A model generated the notes under the pieces. That model made no database searches and was not told where the DNA came from. It saw nothing but the letters and a program-made list of their open reading frames with translations. Shown piece by piece: positions 11,039 to 21,867 of a stretch of DNA of 64,000 bases (position 1 is the stretch's first letter; the number at the start of each line of letters is the position of its first letter). The translations under genes and the position numbers were made by a program. The stretch is from Pascua guehoae. Its lineage: Eukaryota; Basidiomycota; Tremellomycetes; Trichosporonales; Trichosporonaceae. The stretch is from positions 1,797,814 through 1,861,813 of the forward strand of contig BCJX01000002.1 of assembly GCA_001600415.1 (NCBI GenBank). Reading direction: 5' to 3'.

Positions 11039-12408
11039 ATGGACATTGACTCGCTCTTCAACGTCAAGGACAAGATCGTCCTCGTCACGGGCGGCGGGCG
11101 CGGGGTGGGAGAGATGGTGAGCGCGGTGCTGGGAACGATGATAGTGTTGGGTGGGGCGTGGGGGTGCGGGAGGGTGGGGCGGGAGTAGGGCGGAGGATTA
11201 GACTGGCCATGGCTAGCCTCGGAGAGAGCTATGAGCGCCATGGGAATGAAAGCAGGTGGCCATGGACCGAGCATCATGCAGTGAGCGGCTGGTGGGCTCT
11301 CACCATGCTTGGTGTCACCCTCACGAGCACCGACGAACGACCCTCCTTGCCACCACCCGCGTCGCCAACCACGGTCACGAGGTCGATGGCGTCGTGCGCT
11401 GCGTACTCGCCTGCGTGTCCCAAAGTCTTCCTACGCCATTCTCCTTTCTCTCCCCCACTTCCACTTCCCCCGCCCNNNNNNNNNNNNNNNNNNNNNNNNN
11501 NNNNNNNNNNNNNNNNNNNNNNNNNNNNNNNNNNNNNNNNNNNNNNNNNNNNNNNNNNNCCCGCGTCTACATTTCCTCGCGCGACGCCGACGCCTGCGCC
11601 GCCACCGCCGAGCGCCTCACAACAATGGGCCCGGGCACGTGCGTGGCCATCCCCGCAGATCTGATGGAGCACGACGAGTGTCTCCGGCTCGCCGACGAAA
11701 TCAAGGCGCGCGAGGGCGTCCTGCACGTCCTCGTCAACAATTCGGGCGTGACGTACATGGCTCCGCTGGCCGAGTACTCTGACAAGAAGTTTGGAAAGCT
11801 CCTCACGCTCAATGTCCAGCGCGTGTTTACGCTCACGCGCGCGCTGCTCCCGCTCCTTGAGAAGGGGGGCAAGGAGGATGGGACTGGGAGGGTGATTAAT
11901 GTGAGTTGTTCCGGGGGGAGTAAGTGTGAGTTGGGGATGTGTGGCCAAGGTGGAAGGCGACGTGGTGGATGACGTCGGCCGGCGACAGCTCTGGTTCTGG
12001 GCTGCTGTACTTGCCCAACCTGCACGCCTACGTGTGATCGAGCCTCGTGCATGAGTCGCTGCACAACCAGCATGTCTGGCAGAGATCGTCGCCAGTGGTG
12101 CGGTCACGAGGCACGGGCAGCTGCGAGGCCGCCGACGACTCCGATCTGAACAGCGTTGTGACGTCTGGGCTCCGCCTGCCTGGCAGCCATTTGCGTTGCC
12201 TAGTGGCTCGTGGGCGTGCCTGTCATGCACGTCGACGATGGAGCTAGGACTGCTCTTGGGCTTGTGGACAAGCCAGGCGGATTGTACGCAGCTGGTGGGC
12301 GCGTCGGGTGTGTGGGCCGCGTCAACGTGGACGCAGTGGCATCGCGTCGGCTGGCGGGCGGATGGCAGTGCCGCGTGGGACACCATTCCCCCATCCTCCA
12401 GCACCCAG

Positions 12409-12441
<33 letters not shown>

Positions 12442-12842
12442 TTCCGCCTCTCCACTCCCACTCCACCTCCATCCCGCCTCCACCACACTGACCCCAGATC
12501 GGCTCCGTCAACGGCGTCGGCACACCCACCTTCGAAACCTACGCCTACTCTGCGTCCAAAGCGGCCCTGCACCACCTCACGCGCCACCTCGCGGGCCACG
12601 TGCCCGGCTGCGTGACCGTCAACGCGCTCGCGCTGGGGCCCTTCCGGAGCCGCATGATGCAGTGGGCGCTCGACAACCTGGGCGAAATCATCGTCGAGGG
12701 CCTGCCGAGCGGCCGTATCGGGTCGCCAGAGGACGTGGCCGGCGCGTGTCTCTGGCTCGCGGGGCGCGCTGGCGAGTGGGTCACGGGGACCGTCGTGCCG
12801 ATCGATGGTGGCAGTCTTAGTGCGCCGTATGCGAGGCTGTGA
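11039..12842 (+). CDS. Short-chain dehydrogenase/reductase (interrupted by assembly gap)
   Basis: NAD(P)-dependent oxidoreductase of the classical SDR family. Exon 1 (11039-11116) carries the cofactor motif TGGGRGVG. Exon 2 ends at 11900 and its start lies in or next to the run of 84 N. Exon 3 is 12498-12842. Visible landmarks are VNNSG (the NNAG-type motif), the catalytic Ser in IGSVNG, YSASK (Tyr and Lys of the active site), and a C-terminal GSPEDVAGACLWLAG...VVPIDGG typical of 3-oxoacyl-reductase/gluconate-5-dehydrogenase-like members. The substrate cannot be told. About 12 residues following GEM are lost in the gap. Intron 2 is unusually long (597 nt) and ends behind a 33-nt C run. The gap is an assembly artefact, not a broken gene. 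Confidence 0.8.
11476..11559. other. Assembly gap of 84 N
   Basis: Bounded by C-rich sequence on both sides (CCCCCGCCC before, CCCGCG after) near the end of dehydrogenase intron 1. By analogy with intron 2 of the same gene it probably hides a C homopolymer plus the start of exon 2. Confidence 0.95.
11901..12497 (+). repeat. Dehydrogenase intron 2 with 33-nt C homopolymer
   Basis: 597-nt intron (donor AAT|GTGAGT, acceptor CCCCAG). 12409-12441 is uninterrupted C, lying about 55 nt upstream of the acceptor on the sense strand. Confidence 0.85.
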
Positions 12843-13233
12843 GCTGGTCCGCGAGCGGAGTCGGGGGAAGAAGCATCTAGATGTTCTAGATTGCATCATA
12901 TACGCTTGCGAGGAATCTCGTATAATCAGTAATCACATGAATGGTTGCCATATTCTTCCTACCAGTGGGATGGGGCATGTGAGGTTTTGTCAGACGATGA
13001 CGACAACTAGGCCGCCGAGGTGAAGCGCGTTAGCGGTGGGCCAGAGGACGTGAGGCTGGCTTCCTCTGATACCCACGAGTGCCGTACGGGGGAGGACTGT
13101 GGTTCGGCCGGCTGCCAGCAATCGGCTCAACTGGCTTGCCGGCACGCGACGGCGCAGCTCCCTCGCCGAGTCACACATACTGGCTCGTGCCGCCGTCTCC
13201 AAGCACATAGGATACATCTAAACGGCATCACCT
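12843..13233. other. Convergent intergenic region dehydrogenase / SVP26
   Basis: 391 bp between two 3' ends; no feature seen. Confidence 0.6.
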
Positions 13234-14503
13234 TTAGTCTGCCTTACTCCTGACGGAATCCATTGTCGGGATCTGGGTCGGCATCGTCCTGCTGCGAACT
13301 GGCGACATGCGGGCCATGGGGGCCGCGACACCCGAGACGGTGACTGGCGTCTTGGGCGGTGTGTCCTCGTCGCCGTTGGGTGGTGCCTCGCTGCTCTGGG
13401 ACACACGGCGCGAGCGGGGTGGTTCAGACGGGATGCGGCGCGAGGGTGGGGGCGGCGTGTGGCGGCCCGATGCGGAGCGCGTCTCGGTCGTCAGGCTCGG
13501 GTACACGGATGCAGGGGAGAAGAGGGGTGGTGTCGAGTTTCCGCTCCCGTCCTGGCCCCACGGTCGGTAACCCTCGCCCGAGATGGATGCGGCGGGGCTC
13601 CGCGTCAATGGGGTCAGGAGACCCTCGTTGTTCCGTCCCCGCTTGCTGAGGCGCGGGAGTAGGTTGACAACAGGGACGAGGACAGACTTGACGAGCGAGA
13701 CCTTGCTGCGTGAGCGCGCGGGCGGCGCGGCGTGCGACGACAGGTCGACCGTGCTGCCCATCGGGGACGGGGGCGCCGACGTGTCTGGGAGAGTCAGCTC
13801 AGTCCACGTCCTGCAACGTATTAGCTCGACTCACCAAACGACGGAATGACATAGTCGTTGGCGCTGAGGCTCAGGAAGAGGAAGAGCGGGATAAACCACA
13901 CGCAGATGGCGAAAAAGGTCGCAATGTCCATAAACGTCGGTGGCTCGCGGTAGTTTGTCGCATGCGCAGAGTAGCGGTACCGGGCGGCACGGTGCCTCTT
14001 GGCCTCCTCGACCACATTGGAAAAGTGGAAGAACCAGATAAAGTGGTCGACAATGACGACGGCGCACGACAGGATGAATGCCGGCGACGTGAGCGAGATG
14101 AGCGGCCACGAAGCCGAAAAGTGCTGCAGGTAGACAATGTGGCAGAAGATGGAAAAGACAGTGTGCCAGAACGGCAGGCTGTCGGTAATGTACAGCAGCG
14201 CATGCAGGACAATGATGGCCTAGGACGTGTTAGTCGCGCGTTTCAGATGGAGAGGGGTGGGTGGGTGGGGTCGGCAGTCCGCAGACACCTCGCGCCGCGC
14301 AGTGGCTCACGTAAATTGCCCGCTGGCCGACCGTCTTGGCCGCACGCGAGTGCTCCTCGATCAGCTCTGCGATCCACAGCAGCCCGCTCGCTGTGCCCGT
14401 TAGCGACCGCGATGGGACCCCAAGACGTACCAAGCGAGAGCGTCACGAAGAGAAAGGCGGTCACTGCGCCGACATAGGAGAGGACATGGAGGAGGCTGAA
14501 CAT
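13234..14503 (-). CDS. SVP26: SVP26/TEX261 ER-export cargo adaptor with disordered tail
   Basis: Four-helix membrane protein of the Svp26/TEX261 family, a COPII adaptor that packs Golgi glycosyltransferases and other type II proteins. Exons 14503-14431, 14390-14311, 14219-13835 and 13784-13234 give 362 residues with in-phase junctions; introns are 40, 91 and 50 nt. Family sequence is clear: LSYVGAVTAFLFVTLSLASG, IAELIEEHSRAAK, FHFSNVVEEA and FFAICVWFIPLFLFLSLSAND. After residue ~180 a Ser/Pro/Arg-rich disordered tail of about 180 residues (TRSASGRHTPPPPSRRIP) roughly doubles the length of the yeast protein (~228 residues). Such tails are common in basidiomycete orthologues and may hold phosphosites. 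Confidence 0.9.
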
Positions 14504-14822
14504 TGTGGCTTTACAATGACGCGGACACGGCGCGACACGTCAACGTCAACCGTCAACCGTCGCAGTCGGTGAATCAAGTCGTTGGGGTGCCCTCGCGCTG
14601 CGGGGCTGGAAGGGATGGGTTGGAATGGGTTTTGAAAAGAAAAACACAAGTAAGTCTAAGCCGGCTTGTGGACCAGCCTGCCGTTGTGTTGAATGAATGG
14701 AAATGTCGAAAAGGTCGCGTCGACAGAAGGAGAGCGCGAGCGTGGCCCCGTGTCCGGTGCGACTGTTGGGGGGCGTGGCCCATAAACGCGCACTGTCTCG
14801 GTGGCGCGTCGGTCAGCCAGGG

Positions 14823-14912
<90 letters not shown>

Positions 14913-15093
14913 CTCGGTGCCTGGGGACAAGTATCAGCGGGAGCAAATTGGAATGGGACAGTCTGGTGGTCGGTCATGACGCCCCGATGGCGCGTTGGCG
15001 GCCAGACGGCGGTGCATGCTGCATGCATGGTGGCAAGAAGCATCTCAAAGTCGACGTTTATTCCACTCTATCCCATCCATCGTTTAATCCGCC
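14504..15093. promoter_or_regulatory. Divergent promoter SVP26 / DID2 with a G homopolymer
   Basis: 590 bp between divergent starts, containing 89 uninterrupted G at 14824-14912. No other feature is clear. Confidence 0.6.
14824..14912. repeat. 89-nt poly(G) tract
   Basis: Uninterrupted G on the plus strand in the divergent SVP26/DID2 promoter. It makes the poly-Gly and poly-Pro open frames around it meaningless. Assembled length is uncertain because polymerases and sequencers slip on such runs. Confidence 0.9.
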
Positions 15094-16219
15094 ATGAGCA
15101 ATCTTGACAGTGCGTACAGCTGAGCTTCGGGAAATAAGCTGACGCCTCCAGAGGCCCTCTTCCAGCTTAAAGTACGCCTTCCACTCGCCTCGCACTCGCT
15201 TCGCATCTCTTTCCTCAACTCGAACACTGACGCCAGTTCACGGCCAAGACGCTGCAGCGTCAGGCCAAGAAGGCCAACAAGGACGAAACAGCGGAGAAGA
15301 ACAAGCTCAAGGCGGTGAGCCTTGAGGACTCTGGCATTGTCTTAGCTCACACGACAGGCGCTGCAGAAGGGAAACACCGAGGGAGCGCGCATCTACGCGC
15401 AGAATGCGATCCGCAAGAAGACCGAGGGGCTCAACCTCCTGCGTTTGGCATCGCGGATTGATGCAGTTGCCAGCCGAGTAGAGACGGCGGTCACGATGCG
15501 TTCAGTGACGTCGAGCATGGGGAGTGTCGTCAAGGGAATGGACAAGGCGATGGAGAGCATGAATCTCGAGCGGGTGAGTAGTGTGAGCGTGCCCAATGGG
15601 TGGGCATTCTGCATCCTCCAGGCAGACATGGACCGCGAGCGCGGCCGAGCGTGGTCGCCGCTCACGCCGGCTCGTGCGCGGATACTGACGCTGGCTCTGA
15701 CTGTGCGGTATTGCTGACACGGCAGATATCCATGGTCATGGACAAGTTTGAGGCCCAGTTCAACGACCTCGACGTGCAGACATCGTACATGGAGTCGACC
15801 ATGTCGGACACGACGGCCCTCACGACACCCCAGGACCAGGTGGACAATCTCATGAACCAGGTCGCCGACGAAGCGGGGCTCGAGATCCAGCACGGCCTCG
15901 GGGAAGCAAAGGTGCCCACGGAACAGGTTGCCTCCCCGGCGCAGACAGAGTCGCCAGTACGCGAAGAAGACGGCAAGCTTGCCGAGCGTCTCCGCGCCCT
16001 TCGTGTGAGTTGCTTGGGGGTAACAGTAACAGAGAGGACAAGGTGTGCAAGAGTGCACATCCAGAGGGCCAGTTACAGACGTGCTCGAAGACCACGTGCG
16101 GGCCTGGGCAAGTGCCCAGCCGACTAGTTCTGCACTGAGCACCGAGTTTGAGGCTCCTGCCTGAGCCCACCCCCACTCATTGAGGTTTACCGCCACTGAC
16201 AACACAGCCCGCTGTTTAA
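15094..16219 (+). CDS. DID2: DID2/CHMP1/VPS46, ESCRT-III-associated protein
   Basis: Recruits Vps4 and helps disassemble ESCRT-III on endosomes. Exons 15094-15109 (16 nt), 15152-15171 (20 nt), 15237-15314, 15358-15573, 15726-16004 and a predicted last exon 16208-16219 give ~206 residues, matching yeast Did2 (204). [25 protein letters not shown] is restored only when the two tiny exons are joined. Conserved stretches are [45 protein letters not shown] and the terminal MIM1-like helix [11 protein letters not shown], which binds Vps4. The final exon is inferred: splicing from 16005 to 16207 ends the protein LRALRPAV. Reading on instead would add 40 unrelated residues. Confidence 0.92.
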
Positions 16220-16479
16220 CGGCCTAACGCTTCATATTGTAGAGCAGTGTCGTGCCATGTACGCATACAGATTGTGATGAACCGAACCCTGTGTGGGCAC
16301 GAGCTCTGTGGAGCTCGAGCCGCTGTTGATGGAATGAAATGGCAGTATGCGAGTCGGGTGTGAGAGCAAACAGGCGAGGGAGGGGGTGGCATAGGCGTTT
16401 CGAGTGCAGCGCGCGCACGAGGAGCACGACGCTTCAGCACAGGTCCCAGGCTTGAGACGCCACCCCCCAGCTCGTATGC

Positions 16480-17359
16480 TTAGACGGCACGCTTGCCGAA
16501 GCTGTCGCCGCTCTCGCGCATGCGGCCAATGTTGTCGACGCTGGGCGCGCCCCACACGAGGGCATTGTCGCGCCCGGGCTCGACCCAGCCACGCGCGCGC
16601 ACCCAGTCGAGGTCGCTGAGGCGCCGCGGCGCGAGCGCGCCGAGGACCGACCCCTTGTCGGGGCTGGGAGCAGACGCGGTGGTGGCGGGGGTGGTGGCGT
16701 TGGCGGGCGCGGCAGCGGCAGCAGCAGCGTCGAGCTTGCCCTCGAGCTTGTCCTTGAGGTGCTCGGCGCCCTTGACGAGGTCCGACGCCGCAGAGGCATA
16801 CACGTCCGCGACGACCTTTGCGTCGGTCGCCATGACCACGTTCGGGTTGACGGACGCAGAGTCTGCGGGACCCGCCGTGAGCGCCTTGTCGCGCAGCTCG
16901 TCCTCGATCGAGCGCGTCTTTGCGCGCTCCGCCTCGGGCGGCAGGAGGTCGACCACGTCGGACTGGCGTCAGCTGTGAGTCCTGAACTAACGGGCGCCGG
17001 AATGGTGGAGGAAACTCGGGCGGAGTAGAGGCCGACGTGCAAGGCACGTTCGTTCTCGTCACGTTCTCACGGGGTCATGTCGACCCCCCACCGTCCCGAC
17101 ACCCCCCGCGGACACGCACAAAGTCGTCCTGCTTGACGGCCGAGATCGAGTAAAAGTAGACACCGGCAATAAACGTCGCGATCGCACCGCCCGTCAGAAT
17201 GTTGCGCATCAGGTACGGCTTGCGCGCGCGCTGCAGCGACGCCGACTCGTCCTGTGTTCCCGTCAGCCGGTGCTAGGTCCCATTTTTTCTCTCGGTTCTC
17301 ACAAAGCCGCGCGGGTGGTACGAGTTGTTGACGTCTGCAGAGGTCGGTCGGCGGGACAT
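16480..17359 (-). CDS. COA3: COA3-like cytochrome c oxidase assembly factor with long C-terminal extension
   Basis: Mitochondrial inner-membrane protein of the COA3/CCDC56 family, which binds newly made Cox1 and restrains its translation together with Cox14 and Mss51. Exons 17359-17303, 17251-17120 and 16962-16480 give 223 residues in phase. The family core is visible as YHPRGF, RARKPYLMRNILTGGAIATF, one membrane span (residues ~37-56) and YSISAVKQDDFSDV. Known members are about 85-110 residues, so roughly 150 residues beyond DDFSDV are extra. They are Ala-rich and helical (VVADVYASAASDLVKGAEHL), ending with a Trp/Arg segment (SDLDWVRARGWVEPGRDNAL). The core assignment is good; the role of the extension is unknown. 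Confidence 0.82.
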
Positions 17360-17829
17360 TGTGAGTGAGTGTGTTGGGTGTGGGGTGTGGGGTGGAGCGA
17401 GTAGACGGCGAGGTAATAGTCAGGACTGGACAGAGTCCATCTCATGTATGGCGTCTGTCTGTGCAGAGACCCGCTGTGCTATCCATCCTCCACCATCGGA
17501 GTGGCGGAACAGTTCGTCATTTCCCAACGGGTCCCAGTGTGATGAATCTTGTTTGAGCCCCCCACTTGCAACCTCCACTCTCTTCGCAGGCTGGCTGCGC
17601 GAGGCGGGACACGTTTCAGGCGCGTCACCTCTACAGTCACCAACGACGACGACAACGACAACGACCACCCCAAACGACGTGACCCCATCCCATCCCATCC
17701 CATCCCATCCCATCCTAACCCATCCTCCTTCTACACCCCCTCGCCGACCCGCATCCGCTCCCTCTTCATCGCTACCGGCCCCCCTCCCCACCCTCGTTTT
17801 TCCCTCCCGGTCCGTCTCCCGCCCGCGCA
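17360..17829. promoter_or_regulatory. Divergent promoter COA3 / OST2
   Basis: 470 bp. Contains a CCCAT tandem at about 17686-17722 and a pyrimidine-rich run up to the OST2 start. Confidence 0.6.
17686..17722. repeat. (CCCAT)n microsatellite in OST2 leader
   Basis: About seven tandem CCCAT units on the plus strand, 110-145 bp upstream of the OST2 ATG. Confidence 0.8.
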
Positions 17830-19127
17830 ATGTCCGCACCCTCGTCGCAGGACCTCTCGTCGTCCCTCTCGACCCTCGTGTCAAACTACAAGTCGACAAC
17901 ACCCGCGCGCGTAAAGCTCATCGACTGCTTTCTCGTCTTTCTCATCGTCTCGGGCGTCGTCCAGTTTGCCTACCGCATCCTCGTCACCAGCCATCCCTAC
18001 CATGCGTTTGCCGGCGGGTGAGTAGTCGCTTCTCAGCTTGTGGCTCGGATTGCGCGTATTCACGGCGCCGGTTGTGGTCGTGGTCGCGAGTGTAGCTGTG
18101 GGGTCGAGGGCGGTGCAGAAGGCGACGATCACGCGAGTTTGTGCGAGTGCAGGCATGCCATGGGCGTCCTTTCCGGTGCGCGCGTGGGCAAGCCGCGTGC
18201 TTGGGAAACCAATGTTGATGTCCGCCAAAGCCATCAACAACGGGCATCTGCTCGAGACTCTACCACATGCTTTGAACCCAAACAGATGTTGTCTCTCGTG
18301 GAGATGCAGAATACACAGAGAGTGCCTGCTGTGTCTTGCGGAGAGGCATCACAGAGTGGCCAGTGGCCCGAGTCACGATGACGATTCTCCGACCGCCGTC
18401 ATCGCGTTCTGTGTCCTGGGTGCTGGCCCAACCCCCAGCCAAGCTGCACATTATCAAAATGCCATCAACTGGGACAGGCTTGTGCTGGGGTCTACAATGT
18501 CTCTTGACACCGCTGTGGCCTTTCCACCACCGCTTAGCCCTCTTCCCATTCCACTTCCGAAACAATCGCATCGATTCACAGAGACACGCTGACGCCCAGC
18601 TTTGGTTCCACTGTCGGCCAGTTCTGCCTCCTCGCCGGCCTGAGGGCGCAGGTCGCGCCCGGCCGTGATGCCGAGTTCAAGGAGGTCTCGCAGGAGCGGT
18701 GAGTTTGCGGTCGACGTGTTGTGGGGTTCATGGCGGCGTCTGGGTTGGGGAGGCTTTGCACTTTGGGTGGATGTCTTGTTGGAGACGGAGGCGGGTAGTG
18801 TGCGAGCCGGTGGAGATGGTTCTTGTGCTGCTTCTCTCGACGCTTGGCCCTCCACACTTTGCCCGCTTCTCGCAATTGTTGGCGTTTCGTCTCGTCTACT
18901 CCTCCTGCCTCCTCCTGACATGTCCTCGTCACATGTCTTGCTGCCTCCTCTCATCCCCTCCGCCTCCTCTCATCCCCTCCGCCTCCTCTCATCCCCTCCG
19001 CCTCCTCTCATCTACACCTCGCCAAACTCACCCCATCCCGCATCAACACTAACAACCCAGCGCCTTTGCCGACTTCGCCGCGGCGTCGGTCGCGCTGCAC
19101 CTCTTCTGCTTCAACTTCCTCGGTTAG
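17830..19127 (+). CDS. OST2: OST2/DAD1, oligosaccharyltransferase subunit
   Basis: Small membrane subunit of the ER oligosaccharyltransferase that N-glycosylates nascent proteins. Exons 17830-18017, 18600-18698 and 19061-19127 encode 117 residues, the size of DAD1 (113). Matches include the N-terminal TLVSNYKSTTPARVKLIDCF, the helix IVSGVVQFAYRILVTSHPY, then FAGGFGSTVGQFCLLAGLR and the invariant end SQERAFADFAAAS...LHLFCFNFLG. Both junctions are in phase. The introns are long for this genome (582 and 362 nt); the second contains a 19-bp tandem repeat. No nested gene or snoRNA boxes were recognised in them. Confidence 0.93.
18941..19014 (+). repeat. 19-bp tandem repeat in OST2 intron 2
   Basis: About 3.5 copies of a CTCCTCTCATCCCCTCCGC-like unit, pyrimidine-rich on the sense strand, 45-120 nt upstream of the acceptor. 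Confidence 0.8.
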
Positions 19128-21867
19128 AGACGGGGCAACAGGATATGGTAGTCTTTGGCGTCTGCGCGTTGCAGGCGCATAGAAAAGAGCAGAGCGCGTG
19201 CTCTGCTTTGATGTATACTTAGCTGATCGGAGACGCCAGGCCCCTTGGGTTGAACCCGGGTTGAACCCAGGCCCAATGACGCGGCCCCCAGTCCAGTAAA
19301 GGTTCGAGTGGTGGTACTGACGCAGCACTCACAGAGCGGCACTCACAGAGCGGCACTCACAGAGCGGCACTCACAGAGCGGCACTCACAAAGGTGGAGCC
19401 TAAGCCCGAGTTGCCGAGGAGCGGCCCCGCGGCCATGAGTATGCGGCCAAACTCACAAACAACACCGTCGTATCAGTGTCTAGCTCTTGCCCAGTCGCTG
19501 GGCCCCAGCCATCGGGGGGTTATCTAAGTGAGGACATCCGACGGCGGGGAGTTTATCTCAGTGAGGAGCGATAGTGAGGAGCGATACCAAGGACGTTATC
19601 TCAATGACGTCCATTCCGATAAGGACAGGAAACGCCCATGTGATCCCAAACCCCAGGACACCCCGGGACGCACAACATCCCACAACTCGTTCAGCCACAT
19701 CACGGCAGGTTCACATGGTTTCGCAATCATGACTATCTCACAATGTGCTCGCGTATGACGCAGCGCCATCGAGGTAGGGACGTAGCTGTCCTCTTGTAGC
19801 CGCTCAGATAGTGCCAGCGGTCCGCGTCGGCTGGAGCGGGCCGCCCATCAGCGATAGCATAGCCTGCTCCCTGCGTACCGCTCCAACGCGCCACACGTGC
19901 CACTTCCCCCCGTGGGCTTGCCGATAGCGTCCCGTCGGTGCCAGTTGCCCCGACGGCGAGAACAGGTGCGGAGCATAGCACTGGGTGATGGCCGAGACTG
20001 TGATCCTATCTCTCCGCCAGAAGACGCGCTTGGTTCTTGAGTGTACGATACTCTGGCTGCCATCAGGTGTGCCAGGAACAGAACCGCAGCCTTGGTATCA
20101 GGGCCACAACCCCTGCCATCGAGTGGACCATGTGGGTAGTTTGAGGTTCCGTGGCTTAGCACGTGCGCCGAAGGATGAACCGGATGCACAACGGGGGGAG
20201 TGCTGAGCGCTGTAAGAAGGCTGGCTTGGGCGGGGCGTACCGCTGCACCAAGCCCACGAACACCGACCCCGACCCAGCTGCCGTCGTGACGAAAGACCAC
20301 AGCCAATACATGCCACATACAGCCACGGGCGCGCCCGCGGCCCAACGCGGCTGTGACCCAATGTCCGTGCCCACGGCGTGCTCGCCGTCGAATGCTCCAT
20401 CCTTGGCAAGAAGTACCAGTGCAAGCGGACAGAAGGTGGTGTCGATATCAGATCTTGTCCGAGGGGTGCCATGTGACCCGCGCGGGTGCACATGTGCATG
20501 CATTGCATTGTACCCCCACAGACTGTGTGTTCTTGTCACCGTGACCCACATCTACCACCCATGCTGCCATGCTGCCGACGTCGGAATGGGCGGGACGATA
20601 TGCACGACTGCAGCCTGAACTCGACTGGCTGCTCCCACCGGTTGGCCGCGGGTATGAGGACGATGCGACCCCGCGTGGCCCCACGGGCCGTGTTTGGGCA
20701 TTGGGCAGATTGAGATCTGATGATGGCTTGGCCCTGCGCCCGTGCTATTATCGAACCGCCAGACTATCTTTGTTGCGTCGCAGCCGCGGCTAGCTGGCGT
20801 CGGGAATTGCTGCGGTCTGGGGGGAGATTGGTCGTTGGTCGTTGGATGGACTGCGTGCATGTGATTTGGCATACCTCCAGAAGGTGCAGCTACAATTTGC
20901 CGACAGGCATTGAACACGCCTTTCCGCGGTCGCAGTCGCTCGCAGGCGTAGGCGGCAACAGGAGGTGCCCCATGGTACTAGCCAGCCTGGTCGGCATCGT
21001 CTTGGCCTCGACGCCAGGCGGTTGCCACGCGCCCGATATGGAACGCCAAGCACGTAACAAGGACGATTGGTGAGGTCCAGTAGCCGCGTCATGGGGGTCC
21101 GCGCCGGAGTATCTCCAACCCTCTAAAGAAGCGAGGCAGTCAAGGCGGCGGGCGCGGTGGACCACACCAGACATGAATGAGCTGCAGTGAACCCCAGCCT
21201 CGGTGCTTGGACCAGAGATGCGGTGAGAACCCAACCTCGGTGCTGCTTGGACATGGCGTCGACGTCTCGACGATACTCGCGGTGCAACATCGGTCAACAT
21301 CGGTCACCATCGGTGGCAGGAAGACCGATATCCAGACTTGTGGAGCGGAATACTGTCCGCAAATGCCCTACCCCGTCTGACCGGACGAGCAAGCATGCAA
21401 CCGTGGCCAGTGGCCAGATCCTCTGCTGCATGGTGCACGTCTACACCGCGTGGTGTTCCATCCCGTTAGCGCCCAGGCGACCCATATGGGTCACTCGGTG
21501 CGCCGTCACATGCCTCATGCCCCTTGATTGATTCGCCACGCCTATCAGCCCCAGGCACAAGAGTGGCATTCGGACCTGGTGGGTGCAACCAGTATTCTGG
21601 TATCTGGCAATAGCTTGGGGAGCGATGGAGCTGGGCCACTGGAGCAGGGCCTCGCGCCGCACCGCACCTTTCCTCGTTGCTGGTCGTTGACCCGGCCGCA
21701 CAACTTGTAGCAGCTGGGTGCTGGGTATTCGACCGTATTGCGCCTTGGTCTGCCGATGGGACGGCGAGCTGCCCGTCATGCTCCCCGCCCACTGATATAT
21801 GTACCACACCTCTCCTTATCCCCCCAGCTCACCACCTCACCTCGCCACCTCGCCGCCCCGCTCCAGC
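19128..21867. other. 2.7-kb gene-free region upstream of PTR2
   Basis: No open frame here looks like a gene after checking both strands. Contents: a near-palindromic GGGTTGAACCC doublet (about 19248-19269), a 14-bp tandem array (19327-19390) and a short array of GTGAGGAGCGATA-like units near 19560-19590. It probably holds the PTR2 promoter; the last 60 bp are pyrimidine-rich. Confidence 0.5.
19327..19390. repeat. 14-bp tandem repeat, about 4.5 copies
   Basis: Unit ACTCACAGAGCGGC repeats head to tail with almost no divergence. Confidence 0.9.

Noticed and set aside
11274..12899. 541-codon minus-strand open frame over the dehydrogenase
   Set aside because: Spans the N gap, introns and a C homopolymer; only the plus strand shows SDR motifs.
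14503..15107. Poly-Gly and poly-Pro proteins
   Set aside because: Translations of the 89-nt G tract.
19248..19269. GGGTTGAACCC doublet as a tRNA B box
   Set aside because: It is a near-palindromic duplication with no A box or cloverleaf around it.
20098..20551. Hydrophobic minus-strand open frame in the 19-22 kb gap
   Set aside because: Looks membrane-like for about 30 residues only; no extension by splicing and no family. Could be a relic, not supportable.
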